Positions 30,961-41,507 of a stretch of DNA of 59,832 bases are shown here, piece by piece (the stretch's first letter is position 1; every line of letters starts with the position of its first letter). The position numbers and the translations under genes were made by a program. The notes under the pieces were generated by a model that had not been told where the DNA came from, did no database searches, and saw only the letters and a list, made by a program, of their open reading frames with translations. The DNA lies in the NCBI GenBank assembly GCA_017695115.1, contig JADILV010000049.1, positions 1 through 59,832 of the forward strand, given 5' to 3'. This DNA is from Candidatus Cryptobacteroides avicola. GTDB lineage: Bacteria > Bacteroidota > Bacteroidia > Bacteroidales > UBA932.

Positions 30961-33900
30961 ATGATGAAAAAGGGTTTTGCGGTTTTATGTCTCGGGATTT
31001 TGCTTTTGCTGTCCGGCGCGGACATGACTGCATCTGCGGCCCCGCAGGCTGCTGACAGGGAAGCCGGAAAAGAATTCAGACTCGCCCTTTCTTTGTATGA
31101 CAGGGGCATGTATGACAGGGCATTGGTCCTGTTCAGCGGGCTGGCTGAAAAATATGACGACTATGAGGCTGAAGGATATGCCGTACTGTGCGAGGCGAAT
31201 CTCCGGACAGATGGCTATGAACATCATGTGAAGAGGTATGTCCGGGAACATCCTGATTCCTGGCTTGTGCCGCGGATCCGTTACAGACATGCCCTGAACA
31301 TGTTCGACAGCGATGACTATGCAGGTGCTTCCGGCGAGTTCGAGACGATTTCACGATACAGGCTTGCAAAGGGCCAGGTGCCCGAGTTCCTTTTCAAAAG
31401 GGCCTATTGCGACTTCATGCTCGGCAATTATGACAGGGCTCTTCTGCGGTTCAGGGAATTCGAAAATCTTCCGGAGTCGGACTATACGGCGCCGGCCAGA
31501 TTCTCTTCCGGATATATCCGTTACAGACAGAAGGATTTCAAGAACGCCCTGGAATGCTTTACCCTTGCTGCCGTGGACAGCCGCTTCACATCCATGGCAA
31601 ACTATTATATGATAGAGTGCCTTTTCATGCTGGGTGACCATAAGGCCGTGTGCGAACAGGGACCTGAGCTGATGGACAGTATCCCGCAGGAACGCAGGTC
31701 CCACGTGACCAGGCTTGTCTCGGAATCCTGGCTTGTGCTGGGAGATGCGGACAAGGCAAGATACTGGTTTGACCGGAATGAGGCCTCTTCCGAACTGCGT
31801 TCCCGCAGCGATTATTTCTACGCCGGTTCCGTACTATATGCCGTGGATGACTATCAGGGGGCGATCGACAAATATTCCATGATGACGGAACGGACTGATT
31901 CTATAGGGCAGATCGCCAACTACCATCTGGGGTACTGCTATATCCAGACAAAGAACAAAGTGGCGGCGATGGATGCTTTCCGGGATGCGTCTGCAGTGGA
32001 TTATGACCCCGATATTACAGAAGATGCATATTTCAACTATGCGAAACTGACATTCGACCTGAACAATGATTCTTCCGTTTTCAATGATTATCTTGAACTT
32101 TACGCCGACAAGGAGAGAGGTGACAAGATCAACAGCTATATAGCCGTGGCGGCCCTGCACGGACATGACTATGAGACTGCCATAGACGCATACGGCAAGA
32201 TCGATGACATGGATCCCGATATGACGCTCAACTATATGAAGGCCAATTATCTTCGGGCGTCCCAGCTTATTTCCAGCGGATCTTACAGGGATGCCGTCCC
32301 GTATCTTAAGGCGGCGGCATATTATTCCGACAGGTTTTCGATGTTCAACCAGCTTTCCCGCTTCTGGATTGCAGAGTCGTACTATATGAACGACCAGTAC
32401 GCCGAAGCTGCCGGCCTTTACACCGAACTGTACAATATTTCTGCACTGTACAATATGGAGGAAGGGTATCTGATACCTTACAATATCGCATACTGCTTTT
32501 TCAAGGAAGCCGACTATACGAAGGCCGCTTCGTGGTTCAAAGAATACCTTTCCGGGGATTCAGTGAAGTTCAGGAAGGAGGCGGCGCTCAGGTATGCCGA
32601 CTGCTTTTTCATGACGGCCGACTACACACGGGCCATTGATGCGTACAATGCGGTGCTCAGAGACTATTTCGATGCGGATGACATCTATCCGTATTACAGG
32701 GCTGCCATCGCGTATGGTCTTGAAGGACAGAATGCCAGGAAGATATCTCTGCTGGACAATGTCAACAGGGCTTCTCCGTCCTCCGCCTTCTATCCCGAGG
32801 CCCTGTTCGAACTGGGCCGGTCGTACGTTGCCGCAGAAGATCCGGCGCGGGCTACCGCTTCTTTCAACAAACTTATCGGGACGGTGAAAGACAGTACTTT
32901 CATAGCCCGCTCGATGATCGAGCTCGGCATGATCAGCAGGAATGCCGGCGATAATGCAAAAGCTTTGGGCTATTTCAAGAAAGTGGTAGAGGAATTTCCG
33001 CTTTCAGGGTATGCGGACGATGCCTTGCTTGCCGTCGAATCCGTGTACCGGTCTGCCGGCGAACCGGAGAAATACATCGCATACATCGACCGGATAGGCA
33101 AGGGCTCCATCATGTCCGAGAACGAGAAGGAGATGATGATATTCAATGCGGCAGAGCAGATCTATCTCTCCGGTAACTACCGGAAGGCTCTCGTTTCCCT
33201 GCAGGCGTACATAGACAAGTATCCTTCGGGCATGAAGTCGGATCAGGCTGAATTCTATATGGCCGAAAGCTACAAGAATACGGACCAGCCGGAGAAGGCA
33301 TGCGACTATTATGCAAAGGTCGCGGAGAGCGGCTCCGGTTCTTTCAGGGAACTCGCGGTCCTCAACTATTCGAGGATTTCATACGGTCTCCAGCGCTATG
33401 AAGATGCCCTCGGCGGCTATGTCTCCCTGAGGAATTCGGCGCAGTTTGAAAACAACCGGTACGAGGCCCTTCTGGGAATGATGCGTTCTGCCTATATGGC
33501 CCACCGTTATGCGGACGCCATAGGATATGCTTCCGAAGTGAAGGCTGACGGCGGCAGCGGGGCCGATATCGTGAGGGAGGCCGACAGGATAATGGCCAAA
33601 TCGTATCTTGCCACGAGCCGGAGGGACGAGGCTTTCGCCATACTTGAAACATTGGCAAAAGACCCGGGCACGCCGGAGGGCGCCGAGGCCGCATGGCTTA
33701 TAATCCAGGATTGTTATGACAGAGGGGAGTTTGAAGATGTCGAGAACAAGGTCTATGCCCTTTCCGATGCCGGGACCGGACAGACCTACTGGCTTGCGAA
33801 GTCCTTTATCGTCCTTGGAGACGCTTTTGCCGAAAGGGGCGAGTTCGGGCAGGCGAAAGCCACTTTCCAGAGTGTTCTTGACGGTTATACTCCGCCTGAA

Positions 33901-33996
33901 GGAGGTGACGATGTGCAGGATAATGTCAGAATGAGACTTTCGAAGCTCGAAGAGCTGATGTCCGCTCCGGCAGATACCGTCGCTACATCGTTGTGA
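30961..33996 (+). CDS. Exported tetratricopeptide-repeat protein, 1011 aa
   Basis: A signal peptide (first 27 residues, ending TASA) leads into more than 15 tetratricopeptide-like repeats that fill the protein, for example YDRALLRFREFENLPES, YTKAASWFKEYLSGD and YRKALVSLQAYIDKYPSG. The later repeats resemble the YbgF/BamD type with the pattern of long helices and YP-S turns. It probably works as a periplasmic or outer-membrane-associated scaffold. The ATG at 30961 is preferred to an upstream TTG. The next gene, 134 bases downstream on the same strand, encodes an outer-membrane barrel, so the two may act together. No enzymatic motif. Confidence 0.85.
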   Translation: MMKKGFAVLCLGILLLLSGADMTASAAPQAADREAGKEFRLALSLYDRGMYDRALVLFSGLAEKYDDYEAEGYAVLCEANLRTDGYEHHVKRYVREHPDSWLVPRIRYRHALNMFDSDDYAGASGEFETISRYRLAKGQVPEFLFKRAYCDFMLGNYDRALLRFREFENLPESDYTAPARFSSGYIRYRQKDFKNALECFTLAAVDSRFTSMANYYMIECLFMLGDHKAVCEQGPELMDSIPQERRSHVTRLVSESWLVLGDADKARYWFDRNEASSELRSRSDYFYAGSVLYAVDDYQGAIDKYSMMTERTDSIGQIANYHLGYCYIQTKNKVAAMDAFRDASAVDYDPDITEDAYFNYAKLTFDLNNDSSVFNDYLELYADKERGDKINSYIAVAALHGHDYETAIDAYGKIDDMDPDMTLNYMKANYLRASQLISSGSYRDAVPYLKAAAYYSDRFSMFNQLSRFWIAESYYMNDQYAEAAGLYTELYNISALYNMEEGYLIPYNIAYCFFKEADYTKAASWFKEYLSGDSVKFRKEAALRYADCFFMTADYTRAIDAYNAVLRDYFDADDIYPYYRAAIAYGLEGQNARKISLLDNVNRASPSSAFYPEALFELGRSYVAAEDPARATASFNKLIGTVKDSTFIARSMIELGMISRNAGDNAKALGYFKKVVEEFPLSGYADDALLAVESVYRSAGEPEKYIAYIDRIGKGSIMSENEKEMMIFNAAEQIYLSGNYRKALVSLQAYIDKYPSGMKSDQAEFYMAESYKNTDQPEKACDYYAKVAESGSGSFRELAVLNYSRISYGLQRYEDALGGYVSLRNSAQFENNRYEALLGMMRSAYMAHRYADAIGYASEVKADGGSGADIVREADRIMAKSYLATSRRDEAFAILETLAKDPGTPEGAEAAWLIIQDCYDRGEFEDVENKVYALSDAGTGQTYWLAKSFIVLGDAFAERGEFGQAKATFQSVLDGYTPPEGGDDVQDNVRMRLSKLEELMSAPADTVATSL

Positions 33997-34130
33997 CACT
34001 GCCTTTCCGGCGGAGTCACTGTCATTCCGGAGGAGGGCGTGGCCCGGAGCCGGGAAATCTGAAGTATATAATTTAAATTAAGGTAACATAATTCAGGACC
34101 GATTTGTCGGACTGACGTTAAATCAAGAAT
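33997..34130. repeat. Intergenic repeat stretch between TPR and barrel genes
   Basis: Two copies of TTCCGGxGGAG lie 20 bases apart (34005-34015 and 34025-34035), followed by a CCCGG-AG-CCGGG hairpin at 34042-34055. The rest is AT-rich leader. No terminator with a T run and no clear promoter were found, so the barrel gene may be transcribed from upstream. Confidence 0.5.
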
Positions 34131-35881
34131 ATGCACCGTATCAGAATAAATTCAACAATCGCTTTCCTGCTTGTGGCCGTTCCGGCCGCAGCCCAGGACA
34201 TAGATCCTACCGTCGAGGTGTCGCGCATTTATCAGGGAAAGATGATGGAAGTGCACAAACCGATGATAGGCATGCAGATTCCGGACAGCGTGATGCATTT
34301 TGACCTGGATTTCGACTATTCCGTATTCGACAATCCATACAAAGGGACGTACGAGTTCAATCCGTATGTGCAGGACATGAAGCCGCAGTCTGCAGCATGG
34401 TCGGGACGCCGCCTGTTCCTCAGGGCCGGCGCGGGTTATCCTCTGCATCCTGTATTCGACTTCGTATGGTCTCCGGACCTGAAAGGGAAATTCCGTATGA
34501 GCACATACGTCACCCACAGATCATATATAGGAAAATACAGAGGGATAGTTCCCGTAATGGACGAATCTTCCGGTACGGTCTGTCTGGAATCACCGCAAGG
34601 AATGCCTGCAGGCAGCAGCTGGAAAGGCTATGACTCCCAGACTTCGGCCGGGGTTGACGGCAGGGTAAGCTGGGACAAGGGCATATTCACTTTCAATGTG
34701 GGATACTACGGTCTGGCTACGTCCGATACGCTGGTCTCACGTGGGTACAACGCTTTTGATGCCGGACTCAGGGTCCGTTCGTCCGACAGGCAGGACCGCC
34801 ATTTCCTGTATGACGTTTCATTGGATTACAGATATGGCGTGGACAATATTGACGGTTTTGCAGTGACCAGAGGGCTTTCCGGCCATGAGCTTTCCTTCTC
34901 TTCTGTTCTGGGACCGGTGTTCTCCGAAAGCCAGAGGTTTACAGTAGGTATAGATCTGGACATGGTATCATACGGGAGGGCTTTCGGGACCGATGCCGGA
35001 AGATTTGCGGTCATTCCTGAATATCAGTTGTCCAAAGGAAGATGGAGACTCGGACTCGGTGTCCGGCTGTCCGCCATGTTCAACGGCGGGGAGGCCGGCC
35101 TTCTTCCTTCACAGGACACAAAGAAAGGACAGTATGTATATCCGGACATAAAGGTCAGCTATGACATCATCCGGGATTATATGCGCATTTATGCAAAACT
35201 CGGCGGTGGGGAGAGCATCGGCCGGTATTCCGACATGCTCCGGACGGGACATTTCATCCATCCTCTTTATACTCTGACGGCAGGGGGGCCTCTTCTGGAC
35301 AACACTGTAGAGCGTATTTCGGCATCCCTGGGGCTTCGGGGCAATATCGCTTCCCGTTTCAGCTATGACCTCAGTGCAGGGTACCGCAACTTTGCCTCCG
35401 CCCCTCTGTTCGCTGCAGTTTCCGGATCCCGGTCATCAATTGACGGGCTGTCTGCCACGCTCGGGTATACCGGCATGCAGATGTTCTATGCTTCTCTTGA
35501 CTATGGATGGAATTCGGCGGATTTTTCCCTTGACGGCAACTTTACCTACAGGTATTCCGATGTCTCCGCCGGAGACGTTTTCCTTTCAGACGGGAACAAT
35601 ACATGGATGTCTTTCTTTCTGCCGGCTGCATTCTCCGGGGATGTCCGCGCTCTGTACAACTGGCACAGGCGTATCTATGCCGGTGCGGACTGCCGGTTCT
35701 CCACCGCCCGCGATGGCGCACTGTGTTCTACAGCCGGCTATGCGGATCTCGGCATATATCTGGAACTCAGGACCGCCAGGCTTTTTTCATTCTGGATACG
35801 CGGAGGGAATCTTCTCAATATGACCGTCCAGTACATGCCGATGTATGCGGAGAGCGGAATCAACTTTACGGCCGGAATCTG

Positions 35882-35894
<13 letters not shown>
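34131..35894 (+). CDS. Outer-membrane beta-barrel protein
   Basis: 587 aa with a signal peptide cut after AAAQ (residue 22). A short region of about 60 residues precedes many amphipathic beta strands with alternating hydrophobic residues and aromatic girdles, for example RLFLRAGAGYPLHPVFDFVW and FSYDLSAGYRNF, ending in FTAGICLNL, a strand-like C-terminus. There is no TonB-box/plug domain, so it is a barrel related to, but shorter than, TonB-dependent receptors. It follows the TPR gene. Cargo or role unknown. Confidence 0.8.
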
Positions 35895-37913
<2,019 letters not shown>

Positions 37914-37916
37914 AAT

Positions 37917-38026
37917 CAGATAAAATGGTGATTTTGTCGTTGGACTCGTTCTTCATATCCTCATTACCTTTAAGGTAACTCCGGTATTCAGAACTTCGTC
38001 CGCCTGAAAATCCCTCGTCTTATCTG
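37917..38026. repeat. Symmetrical 110-bp palindromic element, copy B
   Basis: Outer arms CAGATAA (37917-37923) and TTATCTG (38020-38026); middle palindrome TTACCTT-T-AAGGTAA (37964-37978) flanked by CCTCA and CTCCGG exactly as in copy A. Distances from arm to centre (47 and 48 bases) match copy A (46 and 47). No T run follows, so termination is not its evident role. Confidence 0.8.
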
Positions 38027-38070
38027 ACTTTAACATACTGAACAGAAAATAGTACTAAAATTTAAATATT

Positions 38071-39333
38071 ATGGACATTTTTGACAGAATAGCAAGAGAC
38101 TCCGGCGGCCCTCTCGGCCAGTACAGACAGAAGGCGTTCGGATATTACATGTTTCCGAAGCTCGAAGGCGAGCTCGGTCCGCACATGAAGTTCAGAGGCA
38201 AGGAAGTCCTGAACTGGAGCCTGAACAACTATCTGGGTCTTGCAAATCACCCTGAAGTGAGAAAGACGGATGCCGAGGCTGCGGCCAAGTGGGGGCTCGC
38301 ATACCCTATGGGCAGCCGCATGATGACAGGCCATACTTCTCTCCATGAGAAATTCGAGAGGGAACTTGCTGATTTCGAGAAGAAAGAGGATGCTTTCCTG
38401 TTCAACTTCGGCTACCAGGGAATCATATCGACCATAGATGCCCTGATGGACAGGCATGATGTGATAGTATATGATTCAGAGGCTCATGCCTGCCTTATCG
38501 ACGGGGCACGTCTGCACATGGGAAAAAGAATGACTTACCGTCACAACGATATAGAAAGCTGCGAGGCTACTCTCAAGAGAGCTACCAAACTGTGCGAGGA
38601 AACCGGAGGCGGCATACTCCTGATCACCGAGGGTGTATACGGTATGACCGGGGCATTGGGCAACCTTGACGAAATCGTTGCGCTCAAGAAAAAATACAAA
38701 TTCAGGATACTGATAGATGATGCACACGGGTTCGGCAATATGGGACCTACCGGCAGGGGTACATCGGAGCATTTCGGAGTGATGGATGAAGTCGACCTCT
38801 ATATCGGAGCGTATGCGAAATCCATGGCCAGCATCGGCGGCTTCGTGGCAGGACCTAAGGTCATCATCGACTATCTCCGCTACAATCTCCGTTCCCAGAT
38901 CTACGCCAAGTCTCTCCCGATGGCTTTCGTAGAGGGCGGTCTCAAACGGCTTGAAATCATCCGCAGTGCCGAAGGCGACGAGCTCCGCAAGAAGCTGTTT
39001 ACCATCACACGTACCCTTCAGGACGGTTTCCGCAATCTCGGCTTCGACATCGGTCCGGCACAGGCATGCGTCACTCCGGTGGCTATCAAGGGCGGTGTCG
39101 GCCAGGCTACCCGCATGGCAGTGGATCTGCGTGAGAACTACGGGATTTTCTGCTCTATCGTGGTCTATCCTGTCATTCCTAAAGGTATGGTTATTTTCCG
39201 CATCATATCCACGGCAGCACATTCCATGGAAGATGTCGAATACACTCTGAAAGCTTTTACCGAGATGCGTGACAAGCTCAACAGGGGAGAGTATGACGGA
39301 GATGACGTTATAGATATGGCAGACAAAGACTGA
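38071..39333 (+). CDS. PLP-dependent alpha-oxoamine synthase (serine palmitoyltransferase / cysteate acyltransferase-like)
   Basis: Fold-type I PLP enzyme of 420 aa that condenses an acyl thioester with an amino acid and releases CO2. Visible residues: His139 in SEAHAC (stacks on PLP), Asp216/His219 in DDAHG, and the PLP lysine Lys250 in GAYAKSMASIGG. Members include serine palmitoyltransferase, KBL, BioF and the cysteate acyltransferase of sulfonolipid synthesis; the sequence alone does not choose. The following short-chain dehydrogenase (2-base gap) and acyltransferase support a sphingoid or capnoid base rather than biotin or threonine metabolism. Confidence 0.85.
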   Translation: MDIFDRIARDSGGPLGQYRQKAFGYYMFPKLEGELGPHMKFRGKEVLNWSLNNYLGLANHPEVRKTDAEAAAKWGLAYPMGSRMMTGHTSLHEKFERELADFEKKEDAFLFNFGYQGIISTIDALMDRHDVIVYDSEAHACLIDGARLHMGKRMTYRHNDIESCEATLKRATKLCEETGGGILLITEGVYGMTGALGNLDEIVALKKKYKFRILIDDAHGFGNMGPTGRGTSEHFGVMDEVDLYIGAYAKSMASIGGFVAGPKVIIDYLRYNLRSQIYAKSLPMAFVEGGLKRLEIIRSAEGDELRKKLFTITRTLQDGFRNLGFDIGPAQACVTPVAIKGGVGQATRMAVDLRENYGIFCSIVVYPVIPKGMVIFRIISTAAHSMEDVEYTLKAFTEMRDKLNRGEYDGDDVIDMADKD

Positions 39334-39335
39334 TT

Positions 39336-40166
39336 ATGAAAAAAGATTACTTTAAAGGTAAAGTAATGATTATAACGGGAGCCAGCTCGGGGATCGGGTT
39401 GGCTTCTGCCAAATTATTCGCGTCTCTCGGAGCGAAGCTGGCTCTGGCCGCAAGATCCGAGGACAAACTGAAGGAACTGGCTTCACAGATTTCCCGGGAT
39501 CCGGACAACGATATCCTGTGCGTGAAGACCGACGTGTCCGTAGAGGCTGACTGCAAGGCTCTTGTGGAGAAGACCGTGGAGAAGTTCGGAAAGATAGACA
39601 TTCTGGTGAACAACGCCGGTCTTTCCATGCGGGCGATGTTCCGGGACCTGGACCTTTCGGTAATCAGGACTCTCATGGATGTCAATTTCTGGGGAACGGT
39701 CTACTGCACCAAATATGCCCTGCCGTATCTTCTGCAGGCCAAAGGTTCTGTCGTAGGCGTGATTTCCATTGCCGGATTTGCCGGTTTGCCGGGGCGTACC
39801 GGATATGCATCGTCCAAATATGCCATCAGAGGCTTCCTTGACACTTTAAGGATAGAGCACCTGTATGACGGGCTTCATGTTATGGTGTTCGCTCCGGGCT
39901 TTACGGCATCCAATGTCCGGAATGCCGCCCTGACTGCCGACGGGCACCGGCAAGGCAAGACCCCTCGTGATGAAGGCAAGATGATGACTGCCGAAAAAGT
40001 GGCTGAATATATGGCAAAAGGGCTTGCCGGACGTAAGTCCGAAATGATACTGACCCCGATAGGCAAGCTTACCGTATTCATGCACAATATACTGCCTCGT
40101 CTTACCGACAGGCTGGAATTCAGCTACATGGCCAAAGAACCAGACAGTCCTTTCCATAAGAAATGA
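39336..40166 (+). CDS. Short-chain dehydrogenase/reductase, possible 3-keto-sphingoid (or 3-ketocapnine) reductase
   Basis: Rossmann-fold SDR of 276 aa. The cofactor motif GASSGIG lies near residue 16, NNAG at about 91, and the active-site pattern is Ser in GVISIAG with YASSK (Tyr and Lys). The C-terminal region (TPIGKLTVFMHNILPRL) is hydrophobic and may dip into the membrane. It starts 2 bases after the oxoamine synthase stop. In sphingolipid and sulfonolipid routes a reductase follows this condensation, so reduction of the 3-keto product is the likely job; this is inferred from the neighbour. Confidence 0.85.
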   Translation: MKKDYFKGKVMIITGASSGIGLASAKLFASLGAKLALAARSEDKLKELASQISRDPDNDILCVKTDVSVEADCKALVEKTVEKFGKIDILVNNAGLSMRAMFRDLDLSVIRTLMDVNFWGTVYCTKYALPYLLQAKGSVVGVISIAGFAGLPGRTGYASSKYAIRGFLDTLRIEHLYDGLHVMVFAPGFTASNVRNAALTADGHRQGKTPRDEGKMMTAEKVAEYMAKGLAGRKSEMILTPIGKLTVFMHNILPRLTDRLEFSYMAKEPDSPFHKK

Positions 40167-40184
40167 CTTTTCCATCGTCCGCGT

Positions 40185-41507
40185 ATGCAGAATAATCTTA
40201 CACCCGGTGCGGCCGGAGAAATTTTCCTTTACCAGGACAGCAGGATGGCCGGGTCAGTACATCGTTTTGTAGTCACCCTTACGATGCACGTCCGCAAGGA
40301 GCGTCTTGAGCAGGCCGTAAATGAACTGATGCCGCGTTTCATGCATTTTGCTGCGGGCGTCAGGAAGTCGGGTGACAGCATGGTGCTTGTTCCCGTAGAG
40401 GCAGCTGTCCCCGTATTCGAGTACGTAAATGATCCTGAGAAAGGCTCTCTGCCCGGAATAGGAAGCGACGGACTGGGAGGATACCTTTTCAGAGTATCGT
40501 GTTCCCGGAAGTCCGTTTTCTTTGACTGGCATCTGGCGCTTTCAGACGGGAAAGGTATGCTTGAGTTTGTTAAAGCCGTGGTTTTCAGGTATGTACAGAT
40601 CTGCGGATTTCCTGTTAGGAATGACGGGACTGTCAAAGAAGCCGAAGAGCCGTCCAACGCCGTAGAAGGGATTGATCCCTACGAAAGGCTTGACGACATA
40701 CCGGCTTCCAGACCGGTATGGTATATGGATGCCAGGGCTTTCAATGTTCCGCTTCCGGAAAATCCGGAAGATATGGAAAGAGTCCATGTCCAGCAGATCC
40801 GGATTCCCGTAGCCAAGGTGAAGGGCCACGTAAGGGAATATGTTTCGCAGCCGGAGTCTTTTATCTCCCCCCTGTTTTCTCATGTACTGTATGAACGTTT
40901 CTGCGGTCAGATGCAGCAGGGAGAATATATCGTCTCCACTATCAAGGAGAACCTGAGACCGCATTTCCCTTCCGCATCGCTCCGTTCCTATTTCGCTCCC
41001 GTTTCGCTTGCATACAACCGCAAGGTGGATGAATATCCTTTCGGGACTGTCCTCATGTCCCGGAAGAAACTTCTTGACGCGCAGCTCAAACATGATGCCC
41101 TGGCCTATAGCGCAAAGCGTATGATGAAGACAGTGTCGCTTTCCTGCGGAGACGGCATCCCTTTCAATGAAAGGGTCCTGCGTGCGGAAAAGTGTATGGA
41201 TACGGATGCCGGGACCGCGACATTCTCCATTTGCAATGTAGGGAATATCGCCATGCCGGAGTCACTGCAGCAGTATATAGTTGAAATCTATCCGATTGTG
41301 CCGTCAGGCAGTTATGCAAGTTCTCTTTCCATCGTAAATTTCAAAGGGGACCTGACGGTGACTGTCTGTGACAGGAACGAGGGGATGGATATAGCGGTAA
41401 GATTTGTGGAACTGCTTAACAGACAGGATATTCCTGCCTTCGTTTCCGATGAGTTCCAGTTTACGCAGATAAGATACTTACCTGAAAAAATCGCTGACAA
41501 TGGATAA
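40185..41507 (+). CDS. Condensation-fold acyltransferase, candidate N-acyltransferase
   Basis: 440 aa. The motif DWHLALSDGKGM (about residues 113-124) is a degenerate form of the HHxxxDG active site of the chloramphenicol acetyltransferase/condensation superfamily (alcohol acetyltransferases, wax synthases). Near the C-terminus FSICNVGNIAMPES matches the second signature of these enzymes (SNxGxxxxP). No signal peptide or membrane segment is obvious. Eighteen bases after the SDR and overlapping the next start by 8 bases. The position suggests it adds the second acyl chain to the amino group of the base; no experimental link is known to me. Confidence 0.75.
   Translation: MQNNLTPGAAGEIFLYQDSRMAGSVHRFVVTLTMHVRKERLEQAVNELMPRFMHFAAGVRKSGDSMVLVPVEAAVPVFEYVNDPEKGSLPGIGSDGLGGYLFRVSCSRKSVFFDWHLALSDGKGMLEFVKAVVFRYVQICGFPVRNDGTVKEAEEPSNAVEGIDPYERLDDIPASRPVWYMDARAFNVPLPENPEDMERVHVQQIRIPVAKVKGHVREYVSQPESFISPLFSHVLYERFCGQMQQGEYIVSTIKENLRPHFPSASLRSYFAPVSLAYNRKVDEYPFGTVLMSRKKLLDAQLKHDALAYSAKRMMKTVSLSCGDGIPFNERVLRAEKCMDTDAGTATFSICNVGNIAMPESLQQYIVEIYPIVPSGSYASSLSIVNFKGDLTVTVCDRNEGMDIAVRFVELLNRQDIPAFVSDEFQFTQIRYLPEKIADNG

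Noticed and set aside
35285..35290. Six-G run in the barrel gene as a second slip site
   Set aside because: Short, and the frame is intact on both sides; no sign of switching.
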